25,634 nucleotides of DNA from Lachnospiraceae bacterium UBA3801 (GCA_002368685.1 DFEN01000050.1:1-25634); one strand, 5' to 3'. Numbered from the stretch's first letter, positions 17,901-25,602 are shown. Numbers and translations are program-made. The notes: generated by a model not told the origin, from the letters alone.

Positions 17901-18788
17901 TGCTTTCTGTTCTTCAAGTTCCTTAGCCTGTTCATACGCCTGATTAAGTCCATCTATTGCTGTGGCCAGTGTAGAAGAAGTTCCCGCAAGAGTAGTTCTC
18001 TGGGTTTCCAGTTCACTGCCCTTTTCATAGAGATCCTGCTGTGCAGTTTCAAGAGTACTCTTATTCTCACTTATAGTATCAGCAAGTGTTGTCTTACCTG
18101 ACGCTATAGCCTGCTGACCTGACTCTATCTGTTCCTTATTAGATGCAAGCTCGTCCTTTGTATCTGCGAACTTATCATCTATCTCATCCATTATCTTAGC
18201 ATTCAGCTTATCTATCTTCTTCTGGTTCATGGTAACCTGAATAGTTTCAGTGATACCACCAGTTGCAGAAACAGAAGCAACACCCTCTACACTTTCAAGC
18301 TGAGGAAGAATTTCCGTTTCTATATATTCGCTAAGCTGAAGATTATCCATCTCTTCAACATTTGCCGCCGCAACCATAATAGGAAGCATATCAGGATTAA
18401 GCTGCATTACTATCGGTGTTCCGATACTTTCATCAAAGTTACCCTTCACCTGATCTAGACTCTGCTGAATCTCAATCATGGTAGCATCCATATTGGCGCT
18501 CTGTTCGTACTCCACAATGATAGTAGAATAACTATTATTCGACATGGACTGGATATTCTTAACATTTGACGTAGTTGCAAGAGACGATTCGATTGGGGCT
18601 GTAACATCTCTTTCAACTGCCTCTGGGCTGGCTCCCATATCAGTAGTAATAATCATTACATATGGAAGATTCATATCAGGAAGCAAATCCGCGTTCATTC
18701 GCATCATTGCTACTACTCCTATGACGATTACCGCAACTACAGCAACGAATACTGTATAAGGTCTACGCACACTAAATTTTGATATCAT
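14931..18788 (-). CDS. RND-family efflux transporter with coiled-coil insertion
   Basis: 1285 residues of the AcrB/MdtB-like resistance-nodulation-division class, which use proton flow to export drugs, lipids or other molecules. It opens with a first TM helix (11-29) and the usual DLLPDMNLPYV. The porter region is followed by TM helices from about 590; the TM4 motif reads GIGMLVDNSIVVIENI (657-672). A second porter region is followed by a second TM bundle with AGIIVNNGIVLVDY (1181-1194) and RLRPVLMTAL. Between MNQKKIDKLN (about 195) and VLSIETLNNLL (about 457) some 260 residues rich in Glu, Gln, Ala, Ser and Thr with IxSGxxxIxxG heptads form a coiled coil, absent in E. coli AcrB but seen, as I recall, in Gram-positive relatives. 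No HlyD-type adaptor, outer channel or TetR gene is adjacent. The start has GGAG six to seven bases away. No convincing promoter was seen in its short 5' region. Substrate unknown. Confidence 0.92.
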   Translation of the reverse strand: MISKFSVRRPYTVFVAVVAVIVIGVVAMMRMNADLLPDMNLPYVMIITTDMGASPEAVERDVTAPIESSLATTSNVKNIQSMSNNSYSTIIVEYEQSANMDATMIEIQQSLDQVKGNFDESIGTPIVMQLNPDMLPIMVAAANVEEMDNLQLSEYIETEILPQLESVEGVASVSATGGITETIQVTMNQKKIDKLNAKIMDEIDDKFADTKDELASNKEQIESGQQAIASGKTTLADTISENKSTLETAQQDLYEKGSELETQRTTLAGTSSTLATAIDGLNQAYEQAKELEEQKAALDSIIPLSINEEGGMLDDATFEQTTGMSYADAITNRAKIEAGLTEINTQVATSGAALSLYGISVSTYEDIPAAVAQLETSKAEVDAGISAIDSGLEQINSGKKQTSDGLQMINKAEIEQSITLAETSATLSQGLAQIQMAEDTVEDTLETTKDAADLDTVLSIETLNNLLIAQNFEMPAGYADSDDGQYLVKVGEDISDAEELADTVLIDLNMDNVGVIKLSDVADVKVVDDSEEVYAKLNGEPGILISFEKQTGYSTGEVTDRVLDKFDSLEKTENNGLNFAVLMNQGVYIDIIVKSILQNMILGAALAILVLIIFLRDIRPTIIIACAIPLSVIFAIVLMYFTKISLNIISMSGLTLGIGMLVDNSIVVIENIYRLRKEGETIKKAAVYGASQVAGAITSSTLTTMCVFLPIVFTDGLTRQLFVDMGLTIAFTLLASLLVALTLVPAMAQGLLKNSKEKETSGDNAFMRVYDKIIRGALRFKPLVFVVMLLLMGASVALALSRGTEFMPEMQSDQVTITLSAPDEEERTFEEMTSYSDQLVEKLQSIDEIETIGAMIGNGSTLGALSGGGDNSVSIYVLLKEDSKLSNDEIVEKINKAGEGLDCQMDVSAELMDMSLLSGSGVSIMIKGRDMQTLQKLAGDAAEILEGVDGIEEVDNGLDNMTQTFVISVNKEKAAEYGMTVAQVFTTVAGELASTQSTTAIETDIKDYDVFVKTDKQATVTIDDLKKLKFEYTDRETNETKDIPLSRIVTFSEQEELSTVLRDNQNRYISVSGTLDGTRNVGIVGNEVQRKINDMAIPEGYSVDLQGENETINDAMRQVLLMMLLAVILIYLIMVAQFQSLKSPFIIMFTIPLAFTGGFFALFFCGKAVSVIAMIGFVMLAGIIVNNGIVLVDYVNQLRREGMGKKEAIVTSAKTRLRPVLMTALTTIISMSTMAIGMGKGVEMSQPMAIVVVGGLVYGTILTLVLVPCLYDAFNKEKDMREEEL

Positions 18789-18837
18789 ATTTTTCTCCGT
18801 CTAAATTTTTTCTTATCTTAATATACAAAAACTTCAA

Positions 18838-18886
18838 TAAAATAAAAACTGTAAAGTTGCGCCAAGGGGCAACAACTTTACAGTTT
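18838..18886 (-). terminator. Terminator after the GGDEF-EAL gene
   Basis: A perfect 14-bp stem (18846-18859 with 18873-18886; AAACTGTAAAGTTG and its complement) encloses a 13-base loop. On the minus strand it is followed by a T-rich tract. It begins 52 bases past the GGDEF-EAL stop and separates it from the RND gene. The loop itself can form a smaller competing GTTGC/GCAAC stem. Confidence 0.85.
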
Positions 18887-18938
18887 ACATGTTTTGTAAA
18901 ATTATTTCAATATTAATGTAATGCATTTAACTCTAATT

Positions 18939-21287
18939 TTATGCGCTGAACTTTAAATCCTCTAATGGAACAGGCTTGCTGAATAAGAATCCCTGTGCCA
19001 TATTCACTTTAGCATCTTTAATAAACTCAAGCTGCTTCTCAGTTTCAACGCCTTCAACGAGAGATCTCAGTCCAAGGTTTCTAATCATTTCTATAATAGA
19101 TTTAACTATAGTAGGTGTCTGATCATTTGAATCAAGCGTTCTCATGAACTTCATATCTACCTTTACAACATCAAAACTGAAATCCTGGAGAGAATTAAGG
19201 GATGAATATCCGCTACCAAAATCATCCATCCATATCTCAAAGCCAAAGCTCTTTAGTTCATTTATCTTCTGCTTCAGTTCTTCACTGTCCTTCTCAAGGG
19301 CACTCTCTGTAACCTCAATATGAAGATTCTTCAGTTCAACCTTATTATCCTCGACCTCTTTCTTAATGAAACTAACTATATCTGTAAGCATGAAATCAAG
19401 TCTTGAAAGGTTTATAGAAACCGGCACATCTCTTCCAGCCATTTCCCTGAGCCTATTCTGATCTAAACAAACTTTTCTTGCAATGAACTTATCTACCTTA
19501 TGTATAAGCTTTGAATTCTCAAGTACAGGTATGAAATCTCCCGGCGAAAGGAATCCATGTATTGGATCTATCCATCTTGCAAGAGCTTCCAGTTCTATTA
19601 TCTTACCGGTAGATATATCAATTACCGGCTGATAATATACCTTAAGATACTCATTTTCCACAGCCTCATCTACATGAGATATTACATATTGCTCAAGCTT
19701 ATTTCTTCCCTCAAGTTCCTCATCATAATATGCACGAGTCACTTCGTAATCATGTTTAATACTATCACAAGCAAGCTTAGCCTTATCACAGGTAGCACCT
19801 ACATATTCGCCTTCTGTACAATACGCTATTCCGACCTTCAGGTCCATTTTCGCATTTCCGAAGAGCGGTTTTACACGATTCATTATATCTTCATAAGCTT
19901 CATCAAATCTGAACTCATAAACCATTGTAACGAAATGGTCTTCTGAGAATCTTGAGACGAGCCTGCCTGGAAATGCTTCCTGAAGAATTACTGCTATGTC
20001 CTTAAGAAGCTTATCTCCCTTTCGGAAGCCATACATTTCATTGTAGCTACGGAAGTTACTTATGTTGAAATAAAGTACTACAGGCTTCTTATCATATTCA
20101 ACCAGGTTATTAAGTATCTCATCCACACGGATGCGGAAGAAGTGCATATTTGGAAGACCTGTTACTTCGTCCAGGCTGTGTTCACTTGGATTAATTGATA
20201 CTTCACTAAGAATATCCGTCTGTCTCTTTAGGCTTCGATCATATTCATAGCTCGCTATCTGACCTCTGCCATTGTTCTTAAGCTCCATCAGACGTACATC
20301 CACATGTCTCTGAAATTCTGACATATCATCCATAGATTCAGGAGTACCACTCATATATACAACTGTGCAGTTAGGATGAATATGTTTATCCTTGATAATA
20401 GAATCTCCAAAGCTATCCTTGACTTTCTGAACCTTTTCCTTAAATTCATCTCCGGAACAGGATTCATTTATAACCATGATCTTATCGCTCTCAAATCTGT
20501 AGCAATTTTCTATGCCAAATTCACGTCCAGCCATTTTACCAAGGTGTGTCATCATATCTTCACCGAAGTCATGACCATATATATCATTGAAGAATTTGAA
20601 GTAATCAATATCAACTAAGCCGACTATTATACTCTTCCCTACAAATTTTTCAGAATCGACTCTCAGAGCATATCTGTTCTTCAGACCCGTTATCTCATCA
20701 TGTCTGGCTCTTCGCTCAGATAATACATAGTTCTCGATATTATCATATCGTTCAGCAAGAACAAATAGATTCAGAAACATTGAACCCATGAAGAAGCTCA
20801 GTGCATGCACCAGATCCAAATCGAAAACCTCTGGATTCTTGGTAAAGTAACCCAACAAAAGATACATGGCCATAATCCCGATAATATAGGAAAGATGTCT
20901 AACCGGATTATCCAAAATAAATGCCGGCAAGGTTACGATAAGCAGGAAAAATGTAATAGTAAGACTATTAGGATCCCACACCGTGCCCATCAACGCACCA
21001 AATACCAATACAGGAAGCTGAATCAGGTATAAGAAAAGTGTACTTCTCTTGATATGATTCTTTATAAAGTAATTTCTAATAACAAACGCCACCAGAAAAT
21101 ACACCACCAGAATGATACTCTGAAAATATCCATTTGTTTTTCTGATAAATACATTTGACAGCAGATTAACAATTGCAACGATAATACCAACCAACAGAAA
21201 TGTCTGACTGGCGATATCATTTCTTATTATGACCTCGTCCTTGTATTTATAATATCTTTTAATACTTAGTCTTTTTAAAAATTTCAT
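18939..21287 (-). CDS. Membrane c-di-GMP phosphodiesterase with two degenerate GGDEF domains and an EAL domain
   Basis: 782 residues. About five to six TM helices occupy 28-178 without a recognised sensor domain. GGDEF domain 1 (about 195-345) keeps DEITGLKNRYAL and DIDYFKFFND but its signature is RFESDK (264-269). GGDEF domain 2 (about 370-520) keeps DEVTGLPN but reads SRFSEDHF (445-452). Neither should make c-di-GMP. The EAL domain (547-778) keeps ELEAL (E567), SINLS (N626), EVTES (E658), DDFGSG (D688, D689), KVD (K709) and EGVET (E745), so hydrolysis of c-di-GMP to pGpG is likely. The degenerate domains may sense GTP or mediate dimers. The start has an AGGTG site five bases away and lies 21 bases after the phosphoglucomutase stop, so the two are probably co-transcribed. 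Confidence 0.93.
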   Translation of the reverse strand: MKFLKRLSIKRYYKYKDEVIIRNDIASQTFLLVGIIVAIVNLLSNVFIRKTNGYFQSIILVVYFLVAFVIRNYFIKNHIKRSTLFLYLIQLPVLVFGALMGTVWDPNSLTITFFLLIVTLPAFILDNPVRHLSYIIGIMAMYLLLGYFTKNPEVFDLDLVHALSFFMGSMFLNLFVLAERYDNIENYVLSERRARHDEITGLKNRYALRVDSEKFVGKSIIVGLVDIDYFKFFNDIYGHDFGEDMMTHLGKMAGREFGIENCYRFESDKIMVINESCSGDEFKEKVQKVKDSFGDSIIKDKHIHPNCTVVYMSGTPESMDDMSEFQRHVDVRLMELKNNGRGQIASYEYDRSLKRQTDILSEVSINPSEHSLDEVTGLPNMHFFRIRVDEILNNLVEYDKKPVVLYFNISNFRSYNEMYGFRKGDKLLKDIAVILQEAFPGRLVSRFSEDHFVTMVYEFRFDEAYEDIMNRVKPLFGNAKMDLKVGIAYCTEGEYVGATCDKAKLACDSIKHDYEVTRAYYDEELEGRNKLEQYVISHVDEAVENEYLKVYYQPVIDISTGKIIELEALARWIDPIHGFLSPGDFIPVLENSKLIHKVDKFIARKVCLDQNRLREMAGRDVPVSINLSRLDFMLTDIVSFIKKEVEDNKVELKNLHIEVTESALEKDSEELKQKINELKSFGFEIWMDDFGSGYSSLNSLQDFSFDVVKVDMKFMRTLDSNDQTPTIVKSIIEMIRNLGLRSLVEGVETEKQLEFIKDAKVNMAQGFLFSKPVPLEDLKFSA

Positions 21288-21308
21288 GCTACACCTACTT
21301 TAGGTTAA

Positions 21309-23030
21309 TTATTCCCCCAGCATATCCTTCTTAAGCTTATCCAGCTTAGCCTCAGCATCAGCTGCACTTGCACCTTTAACCCCAAAGTAGAACTTGATTT
21401 TTGGCTCTGTACCAGATGGTCTAACACAGCACCATGCATTATCTTCAAGCTCATAATATAGAACATTTGATGAAGGAAGACCTGTAGTTGACTCTTCTCC
21501 TGTAACTAAATCAACTCTCTTGTCAGCCTTATAATCTCTAGCAGCAAGTACCTTTAAGCCCCCCAGCTCCTTAGGTGGATTGCTACGGAAGTTATCCATT
21601 CTCTTCTGAATCTCAGCGGCACCATCAATACCCTTGAGTTCCAAAGTTGCAAGTCCCTCTTTGTAATAACCATACTTCTGATACAAATCCTGCATAGCAT
21701 CACAAAGTGTCTTGCCCTGTTTCTTACAAAATGCAGCAACTTCACAAAGCATCATTACTGCAACAATAGAATCCTTATCTCTTGCATATGTTCCTGTCAG
21801 ACAACCATATGACTCCTCAAGTCCAAACACATAATTGTTGCAGCCAGTCTGCTCGAATATCTTAATCTGCTCACCAATATACTTAAAGCCTGTAAGAACC
21901 TCGATAAGTCTAGCATTATAAGCGGCAGCAATTGCCTTTGTCATATCTGTAGTAACAATAGTTGTTACAAGGGCAGGATTCTCAGGCATTGTACCTGTAG
22001 CCTGTCTCTCTCTAAAGATATATTCTGCTATGAGCATTCCTGACATATTTCCAGTAAAGCTCATATATTCTCCTGTCTTGGAATCCTTTGCATAAACACC
22101 AAGTCTATCAGCATCCGGATCAGTCGCCAGAACGATATCGGCGTCAACCTCTTTAGCAAGTTTAAGAGCAAGCTCCCAAGCCTTTGGATCCTCTGGGTTA
22201 GGATAAGCTACTGTAGGGAAGGAACCATCTGGAATCTTCTGCTGTGGCTCAACATATACCTGAGTAAATCCGAGATCTTTTAGAACTCTGCGGACAGGTA
22301 CATTTCCAGTACCATGAAGTGGTGTATAAACTATCTTGATATCTTTAGCCATCTCAGGAATGATTTCCGGATGAATACTCTGGGCCTTAACCTGAGCGAT
22401 GTACTTGTCATCGAAGTCTGTACCAATCACATGGAACAGGCCTGCTGCTCTAGCGTCGTCCTCATCCATTGTCTTAACCTGTGAGAAATCAACAACCTTT
22501 GCAACCTCAGCCATGATTCCTGTATCGTGAGGAGGTGTAACCTGTGCGCCGTCCTCCCAATAAACCTTATAGCCATTGTATTCTCTTGGATTGTGGCTGG
22601 CTGTAACCACTATTCCTGCTATACAACCAAACTCTCTAACAGCAAAGCTGAGTTCTGGTGTAGGACGAAGTGATTCAAACAGATATGTCTTGATACCATT
22701 TGCATTCAGGCATCTAGCAGCCTCTCTTGCAAATTCAGGAGACATGATACGTGAATCATGTGCAATTGCAACTCCCTTATCCTGTCCATTATTAGCTAGG
22801 ATATAGTTTGCAAGTCCCTGAGTTGCCTGACGAACTGTATAAATATTCATTCTATTTGTACCAGCACCTCTGACACCTCTCAGACCACCTGTACCAAACT
22901 CAAGACTTCTATAAAATCTATCCTCTATTTCCTTTTCATCACCCTTAATTGATTCTAGTTCTGCTCTTGTTTCTTCATCAAAATATGAATCTTCTAACCA
23001 TTTCAGATACTCATCCATATAACTACTCAT
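21309..23030 (-). CDS. pgcA: Alpha-phosphoglucomutase (phosphohexomutase family)
   Basis: Interconverts glucose 1-phosphate and glucose 6-phosphate in the cytoplasm, feeding glycogen, UDP-glucose and envelope sugars; phosphomannomutase activity is also possible in this family. The 573 residues show the four expected loops: catalytic TASHNP (143-148, S145 is phosphorylated), metal-binding DPDADR (304-309), sugar-binding EESYG (405-409) and phosphate-binding RPSGTEPK (537-544). The N-terminal EFGTGGLRG (44-52) is typical of the PgcA/PGM2 branch. The start has AAGGAGGA ten bases upstream. An extended -10 promoter lies about 70 bases upstream, divergent from murG. The GGDEF-EAL gene follows. Confidence 0.95.
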   Translation of the reverse strand: MSSYMDEYLKWLEDSYFDEETRAELESIKGDEKEIEDRFYRSLEFGTGGLRGVRGAGTNRMNIYTVRQATQGLANYILANNGQDKGVAIAHDSRIMSPEFAREAARCLNANGIKTYLFESLRPTPELSFAVREFGCIAGIVVTASHNPREYNGYKVYWEDGAQVTPPHDTGIMAEVAKVVDFSQVKTMDEDDARAAGLFHVIGTDFDDKYIAQVKAQSIHPEIIPEMAKDIKIVYTPLHGTGNVPVRRVLKDLGFTQVYVEPQQKIPDGSFPTVAYPNPEDPKAWELALKLAKEVDADIVLATDPDADRLGVYAKDSKTGEYMSFTGNMSGMLIAEYIFRERQATGTMPENPALVTTIVTTDMTKAIAAAYNARLIEVLTGFKYIGEQIKIFEQTGCNNYVFGLEESYGCLTGTYARDKDSIVAVMMLCEVAAFCKKQGKTLCDAMQDLYQKYGYYKEGLATLELKGIDGAAEIQKRMDNFRSNPPKELGGLKVLAARDYKADKRVDLVTGEESTTGLPSSNVLYYELEDNAWCCVRPSGTEPKIKFYFGVKGASAADAEAKLDKLKKDMLGE

Positions 23031-23098
23031 TTAAATAAAGTCCTCCTTAATAAGTATGTAAAATATAATGTATTATCTAATACACAATAGATAGTGTT

Positions 23099-23107
23099 AT
23101 TATATCA
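23099..23107 (-). promoter_or_regulatory. Extended -10 promoter of the phosphoglucomutase gene
   Basis: On the minus strand TGATATAAT gives a perfect -10 hexamer with TGn. The -35 position has only TAGCAG, so the extended element would carry most of the recognition. The leader is about 60 bases and shows no riboswitch-like fold by eye. Confidence 0.6.
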
Positions 23108-23137
23108 TTTTCGTATATTTACTGCTACAAAAATATA

Positions 23138-23166
23138 GTGCCATATCGTATTTTTTTTGGTATTAT
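23138..23166 (+). promoter_or_regulatory. Promoter of murG
   Basis: GTGCCA (23138-23143), a 17-base T-rich spacer ending in TGG, and TATTAT (23161-23166). The TGn makes it an extended -10 promoter. It stands about 30 bases from the divergent phosphoglucomutase -10 box. Confidence 0.65.
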
Positions 23167-23207
23167 AGAGGTTGTCACAAATGGCCAGTTTTATTCTGGC
23201 ATTATTT

Positions 23208-23212
23208 AGGAG
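23208..23212 (+). promoter_or_regulatory. Ribosome binding site deciding the murG start
   Basis: AGGAG seven bases before ATG 23220. The frame is open from TTG 23172, but that position lies at the predicted transcript start and has no binding site. Confidence 0.85.
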
Positions 23213-23219
23213 TTATAAA

Positions 23220-24275
23220 ATGAAAAAGATTATTTTAACCGGCGGTGGTACAGCCGGACATGTAACACCTAATATCGCGATTATCCCAAGGCTCAAAGAA
23301 CTGGGATACGAGATAAGTTACATAGGAACTAAAAAAGGTATCGAAAGAAAGCTTATCGAAGAAATAGGAATACCCTACTACGGAATATCTTCCGGTAAGT
23401 TAAGACGTTATCATGACATGAAGAATTTCACTGATCCTTTCAGGATTGTACGAGGTTTTGATCAGGCCAATCTTCTGATGAGGAGACTATCTCCGGATGT
23501 TGTTTTTTCAAAAGGTGGATTTGTTACAGTACCCGTTGTACTTGCAGCCTCCATACATAAAGTACCTATAGTAATACACGAATCAGATATGACGCCAGGA
23601 CTTGCCAACAAAATTGCACTTCCACATGCGACCAAGATATGCTGTAACTTTCCTGAGACAAAGGATCTGTTCTCTGATAGAGCTACTATTACTGGTACTC
23701 CTATCAGGCAAGAGCTTTTTAGTGGTAACAAGGAAAAAGCAATAGAGTTCTGTGGATTCAAAAAAGATAAACCAACCGTACTTGTTATGGGAGGAAGTAC
23801 TGGAAGTGTCGCAGTTAATAAAGCCGTTTGGGGATGTCTTGATGAACTAGTCAAGAAGTTCAACGTCATTCATCTCTGCGGAAAGGATAAAAAGGATTCC
23901 TCCTACGACAGAGAAGGATATGTACAATATGAATATATAAAGGATGAGCTAGCAGATCTCTTCGCTCTTGCAGATATCGTTATTTCACGAGCTGGTGCAA
24001 ATGCAATCTGCGAGCTACTCGCCCTTAGAAAACCAAATATCCTAATTCCACTTTCAAAGAATGCAAGCCGTGGAGACCAGATACTAAACGCAGAGTCCTT
24101 CGAAAAGAGTGGTTATAGCTTCGTAATTCAAGAAGAGAATGTAACCAAGGAATCTCTACTCGGAGCTATCACCGAGGTATTTGACAGAAGAGATAAATAT
24201 ATAGACACAATGAACAAGAGTGAACTAAGTGACTCTATTGAGAGTATTACAAGTATAATCGATTCACTTGTATAA
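23220..24275 (+). CDS. murG: UDP-N-acetylglucosamine--N-acetylmuramyl-(pentapeptide) pyrophosphoryl-undecaprenol N-acetylglucosamine transferase
   Basis: Adds GlcNAc to lipid I to make lipid II, the last cytoplasmic step of peptidoglycan precursor synthesis, at the inner face of the membrane. The 351-residue GT-B fold shows the glycine loop TGGGTAGHVTPN (7-18), FSKGGFVTVPVV (97-107), HESDMTPGLANK (120-131), TGTPIRQELF (158-167), the second glycine loop MGGSTGSVAVN (190-200) and the donor site SRAGANAICELLALRKPNILIP (split over 256-277), then SRGDQILNAESF (283-294). Several loops differ from E. coli MurG (GGTAG for GGTGG, HESDMTPG for HEQN), a form I associate with clostridia whose murG lies outside the division cluster, as here. 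It is the only gene of its transcript, ending at a bidirectional terminator. Confidence 0.93.
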   Translation: MKKIILTGGGTAGHVTPNIAIIPRLKELGYEISYIGTKKGIERKLIEEIGIPYYGISSGKLRRYHDMKNFTDPFRIVRGFDQANLLMRRLSPDVVFSKGGFVTVPVVLAASIHKVPIVIHESDMTPGLANKIALPHATKICCNFPETKDLFSDRATITGTPIRQELFSGNKEKAIEFCGFKKDKPTVLVMGGSTGSVAVNKAVWGCLDELVKKFNVIHLCGKDKKDSSYDREGYVQYEYIKDELADLFALADIVISRAGANAICELLALRKPNILIPLSKNASRGDQILNAESFEKSGYSFVIQEENVTKESLLGAITEVFDRRDKYIDTMNKSELSDSIESITSIIDSLV

Positions 24276-24291
24276 AGCTTGTATAAAAAGA

Positions 24292-24313
24292 GATTCTTCG
24301 CTTTGCTCAGAAT
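24292..24313 (+). repeat. Dispersed 22-bp intergenic repeat, copy 2
   Basis: GATTCTTCGCT, TT, GCTCAGAAT. It is the same as the copy at 6404-6425 except for the two central bases. It lies 16 bases after the murG stop and before the terminator, so it is transcribed in the murG 3' region. Confidence 0.7.
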
Positions 24314-24338
24314 GACATTCGATATGGTGCTGGCAAAC

Positions 24339-24369
24339 AAAAAACAGCTTCCGGTTGGAAGCTGTTTTT
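24339..24369. terminator. Bidirectional terminator between murG and the convergent small membrane protein gene
   Basis: A perfect 12-bp stem AAAACAGCTTCC/GGAAGCTGTTTT with a GGTT loop. It is followed by TTTTTA on the plus strand and TTTTTTG on the minus strand, so it can end both convergent transcripts. Confidence 0.92.
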
Positions 24370-24425
24370 ATGTATATACTACATTCAATTACCTTTACTA
24401 TATCAATTAAATTATTTTTACTTTA

Positions 24426-24971
24426 TCAATCTCCGCAAAGGGCATCAAGTACTGCCTGGTAGTATGACTGATCTGTTGAACTGTTATATGTAGCAGTTGC
24501 TACATCAATATGGTCAGGTCCTATCTGCTTATCTGGCTCTATAACCTTATTTCCAATCTTAATATCCTTACCTTCTTTTGTAACATTGAACGCAAGTCTT
24601 ACATGAGCATTTGTAAATGTAATCATTCCATCACTGTTCTCTTCATTTTCAAAAGATACAGTAGTCTTATATCCATCAGCGTATACCCAGTATGAACCAT
24701 CTCCGTTGTCATCAACAGCAAGCTCTTCAATAGTCCATGAAGGATTTCCTGTAGCGGAAAGCATCATATCCTCATATGTATGTTTCTTATTCTTCAGAAC
24801 AAGCGACTTCTGAATTGTTCCTACAAGATCATCATAGTTATCATTTGTCTTACTCTGATATGTTGCAAGAATAGGATTCTTATACTGTCCTGGAAGAACC
24901 AGCCATATTACAACAAATACTGCAACAACTATTACAATACCAATTAAAACTCTACCAATTTTGTTAGCCAT
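24426..24971 (-). CDS. Small membrane-anchored extracytoplasmic protein, unknown function
   Basis: 181 residues, not recognised. One TM helix at about 7-27 (IGRVLIGIVIVVAVFVVIWLV split by no charge) follows a short basic N-terminus, so the remaining 150 residues should be outside the membrane. The outer part has an early charged helix (NYDDLVGTIQKSLVLKNKKHTYEDM) and then beta-rich sequence (GSYWVYADGYKTTVSFENE, GMITFTNAHVRLAFNVTKEG). A lone Cys sits three residues from the end. There is no lipobox. The GGAG site lies about 11 bases before the start. It is 40 bases downstream of the HD-domain gene and probably shares its transcript. Confidence 0.75.
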   Translation of the reverse strand: MANKIGRVLIGIVIVVAVFVVIWLVLPGQYKNPILATYQSKTNDNYDDLVGTIQKSLVLKNKKHTYEDMMLSATGNPSWTIEELAVDDNGDGSYWVYADGYKTTVSFENEENSDGMITFTNAHVRLAFNVTKEGKDIKIGNKVIEPDKQIGPDHIDVATATYNSSTDQSYYQAVLDALCGD

Positions 24972-25011
24972 AATTTTTATATCTCCTTTAATTTAAAAAC
25001 ATTTTATGACT

Positions 25012-25602
25012 CTAAAAGATTTCTCTTTCAAGCTGATATATATAACTCTCAATGAGTTGCATTCTCTTGTTATATTCAGTTCTTGCAGTTTCTGTCTTGC
25101 AACATCTGATAAGCGGTTTGTTCTGTCTGTAGTTCTCCTTGATGCGATAATAAGCTCTCTTATAACTAGCCTCATCATCGTCAGCCGCTACCATGCAGTC
25201 ACGCATGATTTCAACCGCTCCAACCTCATCTAAGAGAATCGAATCCATAACTATCTGACACTCTAAGGATAGGTCCTTATCTGTATCCATTTCATCACAA
25301 GCAAGAATAATCTCTCCTACCTTAACAATGAGTTCAGGACTCACGTCTATGCTATCAAGATATTCTACTGCAACCTCAGCGCTAACCTCGCCGACTGGTC
25401 TATCCTTCTCCCATCCAATATCATGAAGCAAAGCAGCAAGAACAATCACATCAAGATCGCCTCCCAGCTTAGCCTGAAGTCTGATAGCCCACCTATAAAC
25501 CCTCATGGTATGGTCATAAGTATTTCTGAAAGGATACTGATCAGATCTGACATTTTCAGAAGTGGTCTTCTTTACAAACTCTATTACTTCTGAGTAATCC
25601 AT
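25012..25602 (-). CDS. HD-domain protein (YedJ/YpgQ-like), possibly altered metal site
   Basis: 196 residues of the HD phosphohydrolase superfamily. YDHTMRVYR supplies H31, LLHDIGW supplies H60-D61, and MDSILLDEVGAVEI supplies D120 and D125, in the arrangement of YedJ/YpgQ-type proteins, some of which are nucleotide pyrophosphohydrolases. At the place where a metal-binding His is usual (RNH in relatives) this protein reads LACDEMD (100-106), so the site may hold fewer metals or be inactive. The C-terminal 50 residues are basic and helical (KRAYYRIKENYRQNKP). Start: AGGGG about ten bases upstream, only 32 bases from the window edge, so an upstream operon gene cannot be excluded. Substrate unknown. 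Confidence 0.82.
   Translation of the reverse strand: MDYSEVIEFVKKTTSENVRSDQYPFRNTYDHTMRVYRWAIRLQAKLGGDLDVIVLAALLHDIGWEKDRPVGEVSAEVAVEYLDSIDVSPELIVKVGEIILACDEMDTDKDLSLECQIVMDSILLDEVGAVEIMRDCMVAADDDEASYKRAYYRIKENYRQNKPLIRCCKTETARTEYNKRMQLIESYIYQLEREIF

Noticed and set aside
18789..18837. Own promoter for the RND transporter
   Set aside because: TATATT and TTGAAG are present but at unworkable spacing. A promoter must exist or read-through occurs, but I cannot place it.
23172..23219. TTG start giving a 16-residue longer MurG
   Set aside because: No ribosome binding site, and the transcript is predicted to start about there. ATG 23220 has AGGAG and gives the standard MurG N-terminus.
23031..23219. 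Riboswitch in the phosphoglucomutase or murG leader
   Set aside because: The region is AT-rich, with no conserved riboswitch core or terminator/antiterminator pair visible.
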